A stretch of 64,000 nt of DNA from Hymenobacter metallicola (GCF_004745645.1 NZ_SRMB01000009.1:20691-84690); one strand, 5' to 3'. Numbered from the stretch's first letter, positions 27,938-36,235 are shown. Notes: a model not told the origin generated them from the sequence alone. Translations and numbers: made by a program.

Positions 27938-29413
27938 TCAGCTTAACTGCTCGTAGCTGCGCAGCTTCGCGGCCAGAGTCCGCTCGTCAATACCCAAAGT
28001 CAGGGCAGCCTGCCGCTTCACGTTGTTTTTCAAAGCAAGCACCCGTAGCAGGTGCTCCCGCTCCACGTCGGCCAGGCGCAGCGAACTACCAGCCACAGTT
28101 GGTTCGTACAGGCGCCGTGGCAGGGCCGCTGGCTCTACCAGTTCTTCCCCCGGCTGAAACACATAAAGTGTTTCGAGCAGGTTTTCCAGCTCCCGTATGT
28201 TCCCCGGAAATGCGTAGTTCAGCAGCAGTTGCCGGGTGGGCGCCGCCAGCCGTAGTTGGATTGGCCGTGCCAGATCCACTCGTTTCGTTTCCAGCAAATG
28301 ATCGAGCAAAGCCTCCCGTTCGGCCGCTGGCCAGTCGCGTAGGGGAGGGGGCTCCAGTTCGGCCACTGCCAGCCGGTAGTACAAATCCCACCGGAACCGG
28401 TCTTCACGGCAGCGTGCTTCCAGTGGTGCATTGGTCGCTGCTACTACCCGCACATTCACTCGCCGGGGTGCCCCACCCACTGGCTGTATTTCGCCCTCCT
28501 GCAGCGCCCGTAATAGCGCCACTTGTACAGCCGGCGAAATATCTCCTATCTCATCCAGGAACAACGTGCCGCCCTCTGCCAATTCAAACACCCCGGCTGT
28601 ATTCTTGTCGGCTCCTGTGAAAGCTCCCTTCTGGTAGCCGAACAACCGCGACTCCAGCACGCTATCCGTCAGGGCCGCACAGTTAAGCGCCAAAAAAGGC
28701 TTGCCGGCACGGGCCGACCGCTCGTGCACGTAGCGCGCGAGCTGCTCCTTACCCGTTCCGCTTTCTCCCCGAATCAGCACCGTCACCTTATCCGTCTGAG
28801 CTACCAGATCAGCCCGCTCATACACAGCCTTGAGTGCCGGGGGTAGCAAATGACCTTGGTACTGAGCCGGCTCAGTCACTCTTCCCGATCCAAGTTGCTT
28901 TTCCCGAATGATGGCCGTCACAGGCGTTGCCGAGCGCTCCTCCTGCATTTCCGTCAACCCCGGCTGACCCTTGACTAAGTGCCGGCTGGCACGGGTTTGC
29001 AGCAGGCGTGTGCGCAGGCCAAGCGTGGTATGGCAGATGTACCATGCCAGCTGCATTATGCTGGTGCCCGGCGAGAAAAACAGCGCCAGCTCATCTTCGC
29101 GATGCGCCAGCAGCCAGGTTTCCACTTTGGTTTTCACCTCCGCCAGGTCTATCACATCCGTCAGCGGCAGCAGTTCCGCGCTAATATCCCGGCCCGGATG
29201 CTGTCGGCGCAGGTACGCCACCAGGTGCTCCGCGTGGTTCTCCTGTCGCGCATCGGCATACAGTAGTATATGCTGCTCCAGGTCCTCGGCTGCAAAGTAG
29301 TGTTGGTGAAAATCAGCATTGGGCCCCTGTGGATTTACACCGCCGAACCCTCCTTGTTCATTGGTCAGGAAATCGTTATTGCGCGCTATCCAGGATACGA
29401 GTAGGTGGGCCAT
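27938..29413 (-). CDS. RtcR/CARF-like sigma-54-dependent activator
   Basis: The protein is about 491 residues from ATG 29413; ATG 29416 is equally possible. Residues 1-160 form a Rossmann-like ligand domain with SPGTSIMQLAW near 115-125, the counterpart of TTGTHVAQICW in RtcR and of CARF sensor domains. The AAA+ activator domain follows: Walker A GESGTGKE, the sigma-54 contact GAFTGA intact in YQKGAFTGADK, and Walker B FLDEIGD. A C-terminal Fis-type helix-turn-helix (VKRQAALTLGIDERTL) completes it. RtcR senses RNA-derived ligands. Here the gene heads a defence series, so it may switch on downstream genes when a nucleotide or RNA signal appears (inference). Confidence 0.85.
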   Translation of the reverse strand: MAHLLVSWIARNNDFLTNEQGGFGGVNPQGPNADFHQHYFAAEDLEQHILLYADARQENHAEHLVAYLRRQHPGRDISAELLPLTDVIDLAEVKTKVETWLLAHREDELALFFSPGTSIMQLAWYICHTTLGLRTRLLQTRASRHLVKGQPGLTEMQEERSATPVTAIIREKQLGSGRVTEPAQYQGHLLPPALKAVYERADLVAQTDKVTVLIRGESGTGKEQLARYVHERSARAGKPFLALNCAALTDSVLESRLFGYQKGAFTGADKNTAGVFELAEGGTLFLDEIGDISPAVQVALLRALQEGEIQPVGGAPRRVNVRVVAATNAPLEARCREDRFRWDLYYRLAVAELEPPPLRDWPAAEREALLDHLLETKRVDLARPIQLRLAAPTRQLLLNYAFPGNIRELENLLETLYVFQPGEELVEPAALPRRLYEPTVAGSSLRLADVEREHLLRVLALKNNVKRQAALTLGIDERTLAAKLRSYEQLS

Positions 29414-29432
29414 CATCCAACAGTAATCCACA

Positions 29433-29444
29433 ACTGTCGTCAGT
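29433..29444. promoter_or_regulatory. operator-like repeat 1 (ACTGTCGTCAGT)
   Basis: First of three related 12-mers in the divergent region between the activator and the XRE gene. It is itself a short dyad (ACTG, TCGT, CAGT) and lies just upstream of the activator start. Confidence 0.5.
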
Positions 29445-29485
29445 CATGGCTTCACAAAGTAAGCTGCTCTTCACATGAAACGGCA

Positions 29486-29497
29486 TATGACGACAGT
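29486..29497. promoter_or_regulatory. operator-like repeat 2 (inverted)
   Basis: TATGACGACAGT is the reverse complement of ACTGTCGTCATA and matches repeat 1 over ten bases. It is probably bound by the same regulator, most likely the XRE protein encoded downstream. Confidence 0.5.
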
Positions 29498-29511
29498 GCT
29501 CAAATGTCGCC

Positions 29512-29523
29512 ACCGTCGTCAGT
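29512..29523. promoter_or_regulatory. operator-like repeat 3 (ACCGTCGTCAGT)
   Basis: Third copy, one mismatch from repeat 1, about 46 bp upstream of the -7 box of the XRE operon. Confidence 0.5.
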
Positions 29524-29568
29524 AGAAACGCTTGTTACATAAAAGAACAATTTTTTTGAAAAGTACGT

Positions 29569-29576
29569 TATATTTG
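29569..29576 (+). promoter_or_regulatory. Bacteroidota -7 box of the XRE operon
   Basis: TATATTTG is a perfect match to the TAnnTTTG box. No clear -33 TTTG is present at the usual distance. Its position favours the ATG at 29624 over the upstream ATG at 29582 as the start of the XRE gene. Confidence 0.55.
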
Positions 29577-29623
29577 TAACAATGACACTGACACCATATT
29601 ACCGCCGTGAGGCGACACATCAC

Positions 29624-29983
29624 ATGAAAACGCAAGCCACTACCCCCACACTGGGCAAAAACATCAAGATGCTGCGTACCAACATGGGGCTGACCCAGCA
29701 GCAGTTAGCTGACTATTTAGAGGTGTCCCGTGAAGAAGTGTCCTACTTCGAAAATCAGACTCGCAAACCCAGTGTAGCCGTGCTTCATAAGCTAACTGAC
29801 TTGTTTGGAGTCGACTTAGCCGATATCCTTTCGCCGGACCCTTCCGCTCAAGCACTGAATGCTGCCTTTGCATTCCGTTCAGTTGGTGAGCTGCAGGCTG
29901 CTCAACTTCAGCAGATTGCTGCCTTCCGCCGCATCGTATCCAATTATGTAAAAATGGATAACCTGCTGAGCCGTGAAGACTAG
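29624..29983 (+). CDS. XRE-family helix-turn-helix regulator
   Basis: The 119-residue protein has one HTH_3 domain at about 10-65 (GKNIKMLRTNMGLTQQQLADYLEVSREEVSYFE split around residue 30) and a helical C-terminal half. It starts at 29624 because the -7 box sits at 29569. Its end overlaps the start of the metallopeptidase gene by 11 bp, so the two are translationally coupled. XRE plus ImmA/IrrE-type peptidase pairs act as repressor and anti-repressor in ICEBs1, and as stress-released switches elsewhere. The three 12-mer repeats upstream are the natural operator candidates. Confidence 0.88.
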   Translation: MKTQATTPTLGKNIKMLRTNMGLTQQQLADYLEVSREEVSYFENQTRKPSVAVLHKLTDLFGVDLADILSPDPSAQALNAAFAFRSVGELQAAQLQQIAAFRRIVSNYVKMDNLLSRED

Positions 29984-30722
29984 CCCTGCCGAAATTCAGT
30001 TGCTCGAAGCCAAAGTGGCCAAGTTCCGCCAGGAGCATGGGTTAGAGCTTGGAAGTCCCGTTGACTTGGAGCCGTTACTGAAACAGCTTCAGGTCCGCAC
30101 GGTATTTAAGCCGCTCGATAGTTCCTTCTCAGGGATGGCCATGAAGTATGCTAACAAGTCATACATGCTGGTCAATTCTGACCACTCGAGGGGCAAGCAG
30201 AATTTCACCATTGCGCACGAGCTGTATCACCTGTTCATTCAGCACAACTTCGTGCCCCACGCCTCACAGGCCGGGCGTTTCGGTTCCCAAACCGACCCGG
30301 AAGAGCGCAACGCCGATTGGTTTGCTGCCCTGCTCCTTATGCCGGCTAGTTATATCTATGTCGTGGCTAGTGAAGCAGGGGAGATGGAGCCTCGCATTCA
30401 ACTAACGTTACCAACGGTAGTTAAGCTCGAGCAGGACTTCCAATGCTCCCGCCAGGCATTGCTGGTGCGCCTCGAAAACCTGCGGCTCATTACGGCTGCT
30501 CAGAAAGAGGAATGGGCTCAAAGCCCCGCCGCGTCGGCCCGCCAGTTCGATTATCCTACCGACTTGTACCGTTCTACCCCCCAGCGTGAGGCCATCGGCG
30601 ACTATGTTGCGTTGGCCTCACGGCTGTTTGATAAAGAACGGTTGAGCGAAACCCACTACGCTGGCCTGTTGGCTGACTTCGGAGTGGACATTCATTCACT
30701 AGGGACGGAAACGCCCGACTAA
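29973..30722 (+). CDS. ImmA/IrrE-family metallopeptidase
   Basis: The 249-residue protein has the zinc protease motif HELYH in TIAHELYHLFIQHN at about 79-92. Downstream the conserved EERNADWFAALLLMP supplies the third zinc ligand region. The C-terminal 100 residues are helical and unassigned. In known pairs this peptidase cleaves the XRE partner after a DNA-damage or other signal and so derepresses the operon. Here the third gene is a PIN-like nuclease, which makes the set look like a three-part toxin module. Confidence 0.88.
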   Translation: MKTSPAEIQLLEAKVAKFRQEHGLELGSPVDLEPLLKQLQVRTVFKPLDSSFSGMAMKYANKSYMLVNSDHSRGKQNFTIAHELYHLFIQHNFVPHASQAGRFGSQTDPEERNADWFAALLLMPASYIYVVASEAGEMEPRIQLTLPTVVKLEQDFQCSRQALLVRLENLRLITAAQKEEWAQSPAASARQFDYPTDLYRSTPQREAIGDYVALASRLFDKERLSETHYAGLLADFGVDIHSLGTETPD

Positions 30723-30732
30723 CCGTGAATTC

Positions 30733-31263
30733 ATGCCCCCCGAAACGTTACCCAGAATCCTCCTTGATGCGGATGTGCTAAGCCACTTTATCAAAGGCGA
30801 CCAAGCTGGTTTGCTCAATGTGGTTTTTCCTAATCGGCTAGTCATTCTTGACGAGGTGATGAGGGAGTTGGAACGTGTCAGCCGTTTCGAACAGCCGCTA
30901 GAATGGCTCATCAAGCTTTCCAACATCACGGTTATCAGCTTTGCCGAAGATGATGAGGTGCTGACGGAGTTTGGCAACCTGCTCAGGCAATACCTGGGGC
31001 GTGGCGAAAGCGCTTGCATGGCAACTGCGCGTTACCACGGCGACTTTATTGCCAGCAGCAACCTCAAGGATATTACTCGCTATTGTCAGCAGCACGGCAT
31101 CACCTATTACACCACCCTCGATATTCTGCACTTCGCCGTGCAGGATGGGCACCTGACAGTTGAGGAATGTGACGCCTTCCTTGTGAAGATCAAGAAGCTG
31201 GGTAGTAGGCCCGGCTTCGATTCCTATCAGCAGTACTTGAAAGCTGGGCCTCGCTCCCGATAG
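30733..31263 (+). CDS. PIN-like nuclease, putative toxin
   Basis: The 176-residue protein begins with PRILLDADVLSHFI, the first acidic strand of PIN domains. It continues with DEVMRELERV (second acid), LGRGESACMATAR (third acid and following helix) and FIASSNLKDI (fourth acid). All four PIN acidic positions appear present, so it should be an active RNase. It starts 10 bp after the peptidase gene. The three-gene order XRE, ImmA-type peptidase, PIN fits a toxin-antitoxin module in which the toxin is freed on cleavage of the regulator (inference). Confidence 0.78.
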   Translation: MPPETLPRILLDADVLSHFIKGDQAGLLNVVFPNRLVILDEVMRELERVSRFEQPLEWLIKLSNITVISFAEDDEVLTEFGNLLRQYLGRGESACMATARYHGDFIASSNLKDITRYCQQHGITYYTTLDILHFAVQDGHLTVEECDAFLVKIKKLGSRPGFDSYQQYLKAGPRSR

Positions 31264-31566
31264 GCGAAAGACTTTTCCAACAAATTAACGGCTCGTAAAT
31301 GACCTAGTAATACCCTGAAAACTAAAAACCGCCCGCCACGGGAGAGTGACGGCCGGCTTCTGAAGTGCCAGTGCAGCAGGCCAGACTTGAGACCTCAAAC
31401 CTTGCTGTTCCTGTCCAGGCCCGGGATGTAGCCACCCCGGTACCCTCTTTTTGAAATTGTTCGCGAAAGTAATTGCTTTTACGCAAAGTGCATCTTCGTG
31501 TTCAGTTGTCAGGCTCGGTATGCCCTTCCGCCAAGGGCAATAAATCCCCCAATATCGACAACTGCC
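31264..31566. other. intergenic stretch, no gene seen
   Basis: About 300 bp between the PIN gene and the DUF2188 gene. A/T-rich parts near 31440-31480 could hold a promoter, but no TAnnTTTG box at proper spacing to a TTTG was found. No reading frame with protein character was seen. Confidence 0.4.
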
Positions 31567-31788
31567 ATGGGCAAGAATGTTCACGTTACGCCCCGCTCTA
31601 ACGGCTGGGCTGTAAAATCCGCCGGCGCGGAGCGCGCCTCCGCCATCAAGCCTACCCAAGCTCAAGCTATTGCTGCGGCCCGCCAGCAAGCTGCCCGAAA
31701 CGGCAGCGAGTTAGTTATCCACGGCCGCAACGGCCAGATCAGAGCCAAGGATAGCCACGGTAGCGACCCACGTAATATCCCAGGGTAA
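31567..31788 (+). CDS. DUF2188 domain protein
   Basis: The small basic protein (73 residues from ATG 31567) has the DUF2188 pattern: KNVHVTPRSNGWAVKSAGAERAS at 3-25, a helix rich in Ala and Gln (QAQAIAAARQQAARN), then ELVIHGRNGQIRAKDSHGSDP near the end. The function of DUF2188 proteins is unknown; they are small two-strand and helix proteins often found near mobile or defence genes. The frame is open upstream to 31498, but homology starts at this ATG. Confidence 0.85.
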   Translation: MGKNVHVTPRSNGWAVKSAGAERASAIKPTQAQAIAAARQQAARNGSELVIHGRNGQIRAKDSHGSDPRNIPG

Positions 31789-31906
31789 TCCATCACGTGT
31801 TCACACCACTCCTTGAGGGTGGTGCTCCTCGTGCGTCCGTGCAAATGGACTGCCAGGACTCGTGCGTCCTATTCATGCCGTTTTAAGGCTGCTTTTCTTC
31901 ACTTCC

Positions 31907-31924
31907 GGCCAGTTTAGACTGGCC
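31907..31924. repeat. hairpin upstream of the small membrane ORF
   Basis: GGCCAGT and ACTGGCC form a perfect 7 bp stem around TTAG, 16 bp before the ATG at 31940. It could be a 5' leader hairpin or a dyad operator of the CBASS operon. Confidence 0.4.
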
Positions 31925-31939
31925 TCGATAACATTCATC

Positions 31940-32137
31940 ATGCAATCAACTCCCCAAGTTACCATCACCAGTGCCCTCAACTTGGCATCAGCTGCTCAAA
32001 CGGCTCTAACCAATCCCGTCGGTGCCGGAGTCAAGCTCTTTCGGACCCTCGATAAGGATACCCAAGCCCTTATCATAGGACTTCTGTCTATTGCGGGTTT
32101 GATATACGCCCTCAACCATCTCACAGGCAAACGCTAA
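31940..32137 (+). CDS. small single-pass membrane protein upstream of CBASS
   Basis: The 65-residue protein has a polar N-terminal half (MQSTPQVTITSALNLASAAQ), a membrane helix at about 46-62 (ALIIGLLSIAGLIYAL) and a short basic tail ending GKR. No family is recognised. It lies 91 bp upstream of the CD-NTase gene on the same strand and may belong to the same transcript. It could be an additional CBASS component, a small toxin, or an unrelated ORF. Codon use is consistent with a real gene, but proof is lacking. Confidence 0.5.
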   Translation: MQSTPQVTITSALNLASAAQTALTNPVGAGVKLFRTLDKDTQALIIGLLSIAGLIYALNHLTGKR

Positions 32138-32228
32138 GGGTTTTGCCGGCAGGTGCCGTGTGCATCTGTACCTGCCGGTAATGCTTTCAGCAGTAGCTGC
32201 CATTTCTCTGCCTCCAACCCTCGATTCC

Positions 32229-33470
32229 ATGCCTAATTACGACTACCTCACACCTCCCGAAAGCTTAGCTCAGCGCATTGCTCGCAAGAACGATGTATTC
32301 ACGCTTCTCGACCAGATTGGCCAGGAGCTGGAAATTCCTGAAGGTCGTTACCTCGAAGCCGAAAAGCGTTACCAAAGCGTAATCAGCTGCCTCGACGGCT
32401 GTCCCGTACTCAGCCGGCTCGACCCTCATGCTTTTCCGCAAGGCTCTTTTGCCCTTGGCACTACCGTGCGACCCTTGCACGGTGAGGAGTACGACCTGGA
32501 TTTCATTTATCTGTTGCGTGCGGCACACCCTCAGCTGTACACCGAGCAGCAGATCTATGACTTTCTGCTCTCCCGCCTGAAAAGTAACGGCACCTACGCC
32601 AATATGGTGGAGCTGAAAAAGCGGTGCGTACGCATCGTTTATGCCAACGAGTTTCATCTCGATATAACGCCAGCTGTCAATAACTCGTCGTGCCCGAACG
32701 GTAGCATCTACGTGCCCGACCGGAAGCTGCGAATTTGGAAGCCCTCCAACCCCGAGGGTTATGTTAACTGGTTCAAACCTATAGCGGCCTTAACTCCGCG
32801 CCTCAGCCAAGCGCAACGCCTATTCTCGGAAGGTCGGCACTTGGTTACGCTGGCTTCGGCCGAGCCCGTGCCCTCGCAGCACGAACCCCGCGGCATTCTA
32901 CGCCGGGCTGTGCAGTTTATGAAGCGACACCGCGACGTGTACCGGGAGAACAACCCAGCCAGAGCCGATTACGCGCCCATTTCCATCATTATCACCACGC
33001 TGGCTGCGCACGCTTACCAGACGGCAATAGGATTGGGTGAATATGAATCTCCGCTCGATGTGCTGAACGCCGTGGTAAGGTTGATGCCGCAGTTCATCGA
33101 AGTAAGCCAAGGGTGGCCGGATAAGCGGATCTATACAGTAAAGAACCCAACGGTGGAAGGTGAAAACTTCGCCGACAAATGGCAGAACGACGAGGACCGG
33201 TACTACAGCACGTTTATGGCTTGGCACCAAGCCGTTCAGAATGACTTGCTAAAGCTGCAAGACCTGCACGGCCGTGACGCCCTGCAGAAGTCGTTGCAAT
33301 TGACCTTGGGCGAGACGGAGGTGAACCGGGTATTCGCTCGTCAGGTGCAGGTGGTGAGCCAAGCCCGCAGCAACGATCAGTTGGCCGTGTCTGCCCCTGC
33401 TCGTGCCGCTACGCTGAGTGCTACCGCTGCTGCCATGCCGGTACTCCGAAACAATTTTTACGGCAGTTAG
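32229..33470 (+). CDS. CBASS cGAS/DncV-like nucleotidyltransferase (CD-NTase)
   Basis: The protein is 413 residues from ATG 32229; the frame extends upstream but family homology starts at MPNYDYL. The polymerase-beta fold shows QGSFALGTTV (GS motif, about 76-85), then EYDLDF (two catalytic Asp, about 94-99) and HLDITPAV (third Asp, about 148). It makes a cyclic oligonucleotide second messenger on phage infection, which the HNH-SAVED protein two genes downstream should bind. The tail ends NNFYGS: the last glycine is penultimate, of interest because E2-type CBASS proteins act on the CD-NTase C terminus. The gap to the E2 gene is only 3 bp. Confidence 0.92.
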   Translation: MPNYDYLTPPESLAQRIARKNDVFTLLDQIGQELEIPEGRYLEAEKRYQSVISCLDGCPVLSRLDPHAFPQGSFALGTTVRPLHGEEYDLDFIYLLRAAHPQLYTEQQIYDFLLSRLKSNGTYANMVELKKRCVRIVYANEFHLDITPAVNNSSCPNGSIYVPDRKLRIWKPSNPEGYVNWFKPIAALTPRLSQAQRLFSEGRHLVTLASAEPVPSQHEPRGILRRAVQFMKRHRDVYRENNPARADYAPISIIITTLAAHAYQTAIGLGEYESPLDVLNAVVRLMPQFIEVSQGWPDKRIYTVKNPTVEGENFADKWQNDEDRYYSTFMAWHQAVQNDLLKLQDLHGRDALQKSLQLTLGETEVNRVFARQVQVVSQARSNDQLAVSAPARAATLSATAAAMPVLRNNFYGS

Positions 33471-33473
33471 ATC

Positions 33474-33896
33474 ATGTTTCAGGGAATTAAATCCTTGTCG
33501 CTAGCACAGCAGCTAGGTGCCCTCCGGAAGGATTGGCCGGAGGGCCAAGGCCAGTTGACTAAGCAAGGCCTCTCGTGGTTAGTTGCGCTACGGCCGACTT
33601 CGCTGAGTCGTACCTACATTATTCGGCTTACCTATTCCTCGCTCAGTGCGTGGCCACAGGTACATGTGGTTAGCCCTTCCCTGCGGGAGTTAGCTGGGGA
33701 CCGAAAAATTCCGCACTTGTACTGTCAGCGCACTATCCGCCTGTGCCTATTCACTCCCTGGCTGCGTGAATGGCAGCAGCATCAGCGTCTCTCTCGCACG
33801 CTGATACCTTGGGCCAAAACCTGGCTATACTTCTTTGAAGACTGGCTTATTACCAACGATTGGCAGGGTGGTGGTATCCACCCCGTTGCCGCCTAA
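33474..33896 (+). CDS. CBASS E2-like conjugating protein (E2-only type)
   Basis: The 140-residue protein has the layout of stand-alone E2-like CBASS proteins. An N-terminal strand region ends IRLTYSSLSAWPQVHV, the putative active-site cysteine lies in RLCLFTPW (about residue 90), and the family end signature LIPWAKTWLYFFEDWL then W-GGGIHP (about 107-136) is clear. There is no E1 or JAB gene, so the system matches the short type II CBASS, in which the E2 alone acts on the CD-NTase and primes it. The gene lies between the CD-NTase and effector genes. Confidence 0.85.
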   Translation: MFQGIKSLSLAQQLGALRKDWPEGQGQLTKQGLSWLVALRPTSLSRTYIIRLTYSSLSAWPQVHVVSPSLRELAGDRKIPHLYCQRTIRLCLFTPWLREWQQHQRLSRTLIPWAKTWLYFFEDWLITNDWQGGGIHPVAA

Positions 33897-33919
33897 ACAT
33901 TGATTATTTGCAAACGAAT

Positions 33920-35158
33920 ATGGCTTCATCAACTCCTGCCACCGCCAAAGCTCAGCGTACGACCAAAGACCCATCAGTCAAAAAAGAAGCTCAACGCCAG
34001 AAACCCAGCGCCAAGGTTCAAAAGCTACTGTACGTCCGGGCTGGGGGCCGGTGTCAGATATGCAACGATTATGTGCTGGAAAGCACCGATTTAGGGTTTT
34101 ACCCCTTCAATAGAGGCGAAATGGCGCATATCGTTGGCCAAAGCCTCGACGATAAATCCCCTCGTAGCAATTACCCATTAGCAAAGGAACTGCGCGACAA
34201 CATCGATAATTTTCTGTTGCTCTGCGCCATGCACCACCAGACTATTGATAACGCAATTGCACAAAAGAACTTTACTGTCGAGCTGCTGCGTGAAATCAAA
34301 AGGCGCCAGGAAAACCACATTTACCATGTTACCGGGATACCTCACAGCAGCAGTACCTGCATTGTTCGCTTAATTGGCCGCATCCGTGGCAAGACGGTGC
34401 AACTCACCGCTGCCGAATGCAATGGGGCCACACTGCACCATACCACGCCCCGATTTGCCGACTTTGCCTTGGATCTGCATCGGCAGGGTACAGAAATTGA
34501 TTTAACGTTACTGGGTGAACCAGAAGAAGACCCAGAATTCTACTACAGAGGAGCCCGCAAAATCATTGTCGAAAAGTTGGCCATAATTCGCCAGGGCGTC
34601 GAAAGTGGGCACATTGAACACCTGTCTGTTTTTGGCTTCGCTCGGATTCCAGTACTTGCCTTCTTGGGTTTCAGCCTAGGCAATAAAGTAGGCTCTACCT
34701 TGTTTCAGAGGCGGCGTGTCGATGAAAAGCATTGGCATTGGTTACCGGACGCGCCGGTTCAGAATTTTGAGTGGCTGCCGGTACAAACTGGCTCAAATCC
34801 TCTTCACGTTGCCATTATCGTAAATGTTAGTGGGTCAATTCATCGGCAGGAGTTGCCACCGCACATAGATGATACGTACACAGTATTCCTTATCAGGCCC
34901 ACTGGTGTAGCACCTAATCCTGATGCTGTTTTATCTGTAGCTTCTCTGGATGAATTCCGGAAGTGCTATCGTAACTGGCTGGCATACCTGGAAACCGAAC
35001 ATAAGTTTACACCCGCTATCCACCTCTTTCCTGCAGTGCCACCTGCTGTTGCGGTGTCTATAGGCCTGGATTTAATGCCTCATTCTCAGCCTAGTATCGT
35101 AGTTTATGATCGTATGCCGCATGATTTTTATAACGTGTTAGTGATAAATGAAAAGTGA
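33920..35158 (+). CDS. cap5: CBASS effector, HNH endonuclease-SAVED fusion
   Basis: The protein is 412 residues from ATG 33920. The N-terminal HNH domain (about 30-115) has RAGGRCQICNDY, the His of GEMAHIVG and NFLLLCAMHHQTIDN, giving two Cys-type and three His/Asn key residues. The rest (about 130-412) is a SAVED domain: strands around VQLTAAEC, FGFARIPVLAFLGFSLG and PLHVAIIVNVSGS, ending AIHLFPAVPPAVAVSIG, the characteristic SAVED closing block. On binding the cyclic nucleotide it should degrade DNA and abort infection. A Cap4-type effector would carry DUF4297 instead of HNH. Confidence 0.92.
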   Translation: MASSTPATAKAQRTTKDPSVKKEAQRQKPSAKVQKLLYVRAGGRCQICNDYVLESTDLGFYPFNRGEMAHIVGQSLDDKSPRSNYPLAKELRDNIDNFLLLCAMHHQTIDNAIAQKNFTVELLREIKRRQENHIYHVTGIPHSSSTCIVRLIGRIRGKTVQLTAAECNGATLHHTTPRFADFALDLHRQGTEIDLTLLGEPEEDPEFYYRGARKIIVEKLAIIRQGVESGHIEHLSVFGFARIPVLAFLGFSLGNKVGSTLFQRRRVDEKHWHWLPDAPVQNFEWLPVQTGSNPLHVAIIVNVSGSIHRQELPPHIDDTYTVFLIRPTGVAPNPDAVLSVASLDEFRKCYRNWLAYLETEHKFTPAIHLFPAVPPAVAVSIGLDLMPHSQPSIVVYDRMPHDFYNVLVINEK

Positions 35159-35272
35159 TAAATATTACAATCATCACAAGTAACATTAAAAGCATGCTGT
35201 TGCTTTGCGCGTAAAGCGTAACCCGTTAAAGAAGTTACTAAGAGTATGAGGTTGTTCTCCTGATTACTAAAA

Positions 35273-36235
35273 CTACAAACCCAGCTTCTGAGCTGCATTG
35301 TGCTGGCGCACATCATCTAGACGGGTGTAACGTCGGATCATTGCCGAGGTTTTATGCTTGGTCTGGTTCATGATTTCGCTGTCATCAGCGCCAGCTAGCT
35401 TGGCTACCGTCACAAAGGAAGCGCGCAATGAGTGAGCGGAGTAATTAGCCCCCAGATAGCGCTGCACCACGGCATTGATACTCTTATCAGAAAGCCGAGC
35501 CTGGGTCAGCCGCTGGCCCATGCGCATCCCAACAAACACCGGTCCGGTGTCGCGGTCCAACACGCGCAACCAAGCCTGCAGGGAACGAATAGGACACACC
35601 TTAGCCTCGGGCGAGTAGAAAATAGCCTTTTCCTCATATTCGCCCAACTGGTTGGTTTTACTTTTAGCAAGAGAGACGATCAAGCAATCCTCTGTAAAGC
35701 GCATGTCCTGCACGTTTAAGGTTGATAGCTCTGAGCGGCGGAAAGCTCCGGTAAAACCCAACAATAATATAGCCCTGTCCCGCAGCCCCGCTACGGTTTC
35801 GGTATCAATGCCGCGCACCAAACGCTTAAGCTGTGCGAGAGTAAACGCTGGCGCCTGCTTTTGCCGCACGCCGTGCACACGGCGTATGCCGTCGAGCAGC
35901 ACCTGAAACTGTTTGTTGTCCGTGGCACAATCCAGCCCGCGCAACACGTGTGCTTTGCTGATAGCCGAAAGGTGACGGTGAATCGTCGCCACCTTCTTGC
36001 CCGCGTCGGCCAGGTACGTGACGTAGCCGGCGAGGGCATCCACCGTCGCCGGCACCGGCTCCACATGGTTAGCCTGGCACCAATGCGTAAAGTGCCGCAA
36101 ATCCGAGGCGTAGGCCCGCGCCGTGTTGGGTGCGCCCTGTAACCCGGCTTCGACATACCGCGCGGTCTGCTCCGAGAGGCTTGCCAGCGAGTCAGTCGTT
36201 CGGGAAGTTGTTACCTGCAGTGCGTCGGTTTTCAT
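35273..36235 (-). CDS. tyrosine recombinase / integrase
   Basis: The 320-residue protein has a SAM-like N-terminal core-binding domain (about 25-115) and a catalytic domain with Arg in TGAFRRSELSTL, HSLR in YSAHSLRASF, a third basic residue in the TKHKTSAM block and the nucleophile Tyr in MIRRYTRLDD (about 307). All catalytic residues appear present. It is transcribed inward from a start 58 bp from the palindrome at 36294-36328. It closes the right end of the defence island, as expected for an integrase next to its att site. No tRNA target is visible. Confidence 0.93.
   Translation of the reverse strand: MKTDALQVTTSRTTDSLASLSEQTARYVEAGLQGAPNTARAYASDLRHFTHWCQANHVEPVPATVDALAGYVTYLADAGKKVATIHRHLSAISKAHVLRGLDCATDNKQFQVLLDGIRRVHGVRQKQAPAFTLAQLKRLVRGIDTETVAGLRDRAILLLGFTGAFRRSELSTLNVQDMRFTEDCLIVSLAKSKTNQLGEYEEKAIFYSPEAKVCPIRSLQAWLRVLDRDTGPVFVGMRMGQRLTQARLSDKSINAVVQRYLGANYSAHSLRASFVTVAKLAGADDSEIMNQTKHKTSAMIRRYTRLDDVRQHNAAQKLGL

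Noticed and set aside
31800..31830. Terminator after the DUF2188 gene
   Set aside because: CACCAC and GGTGGTG can pair, but there is no T run and the stem is short.
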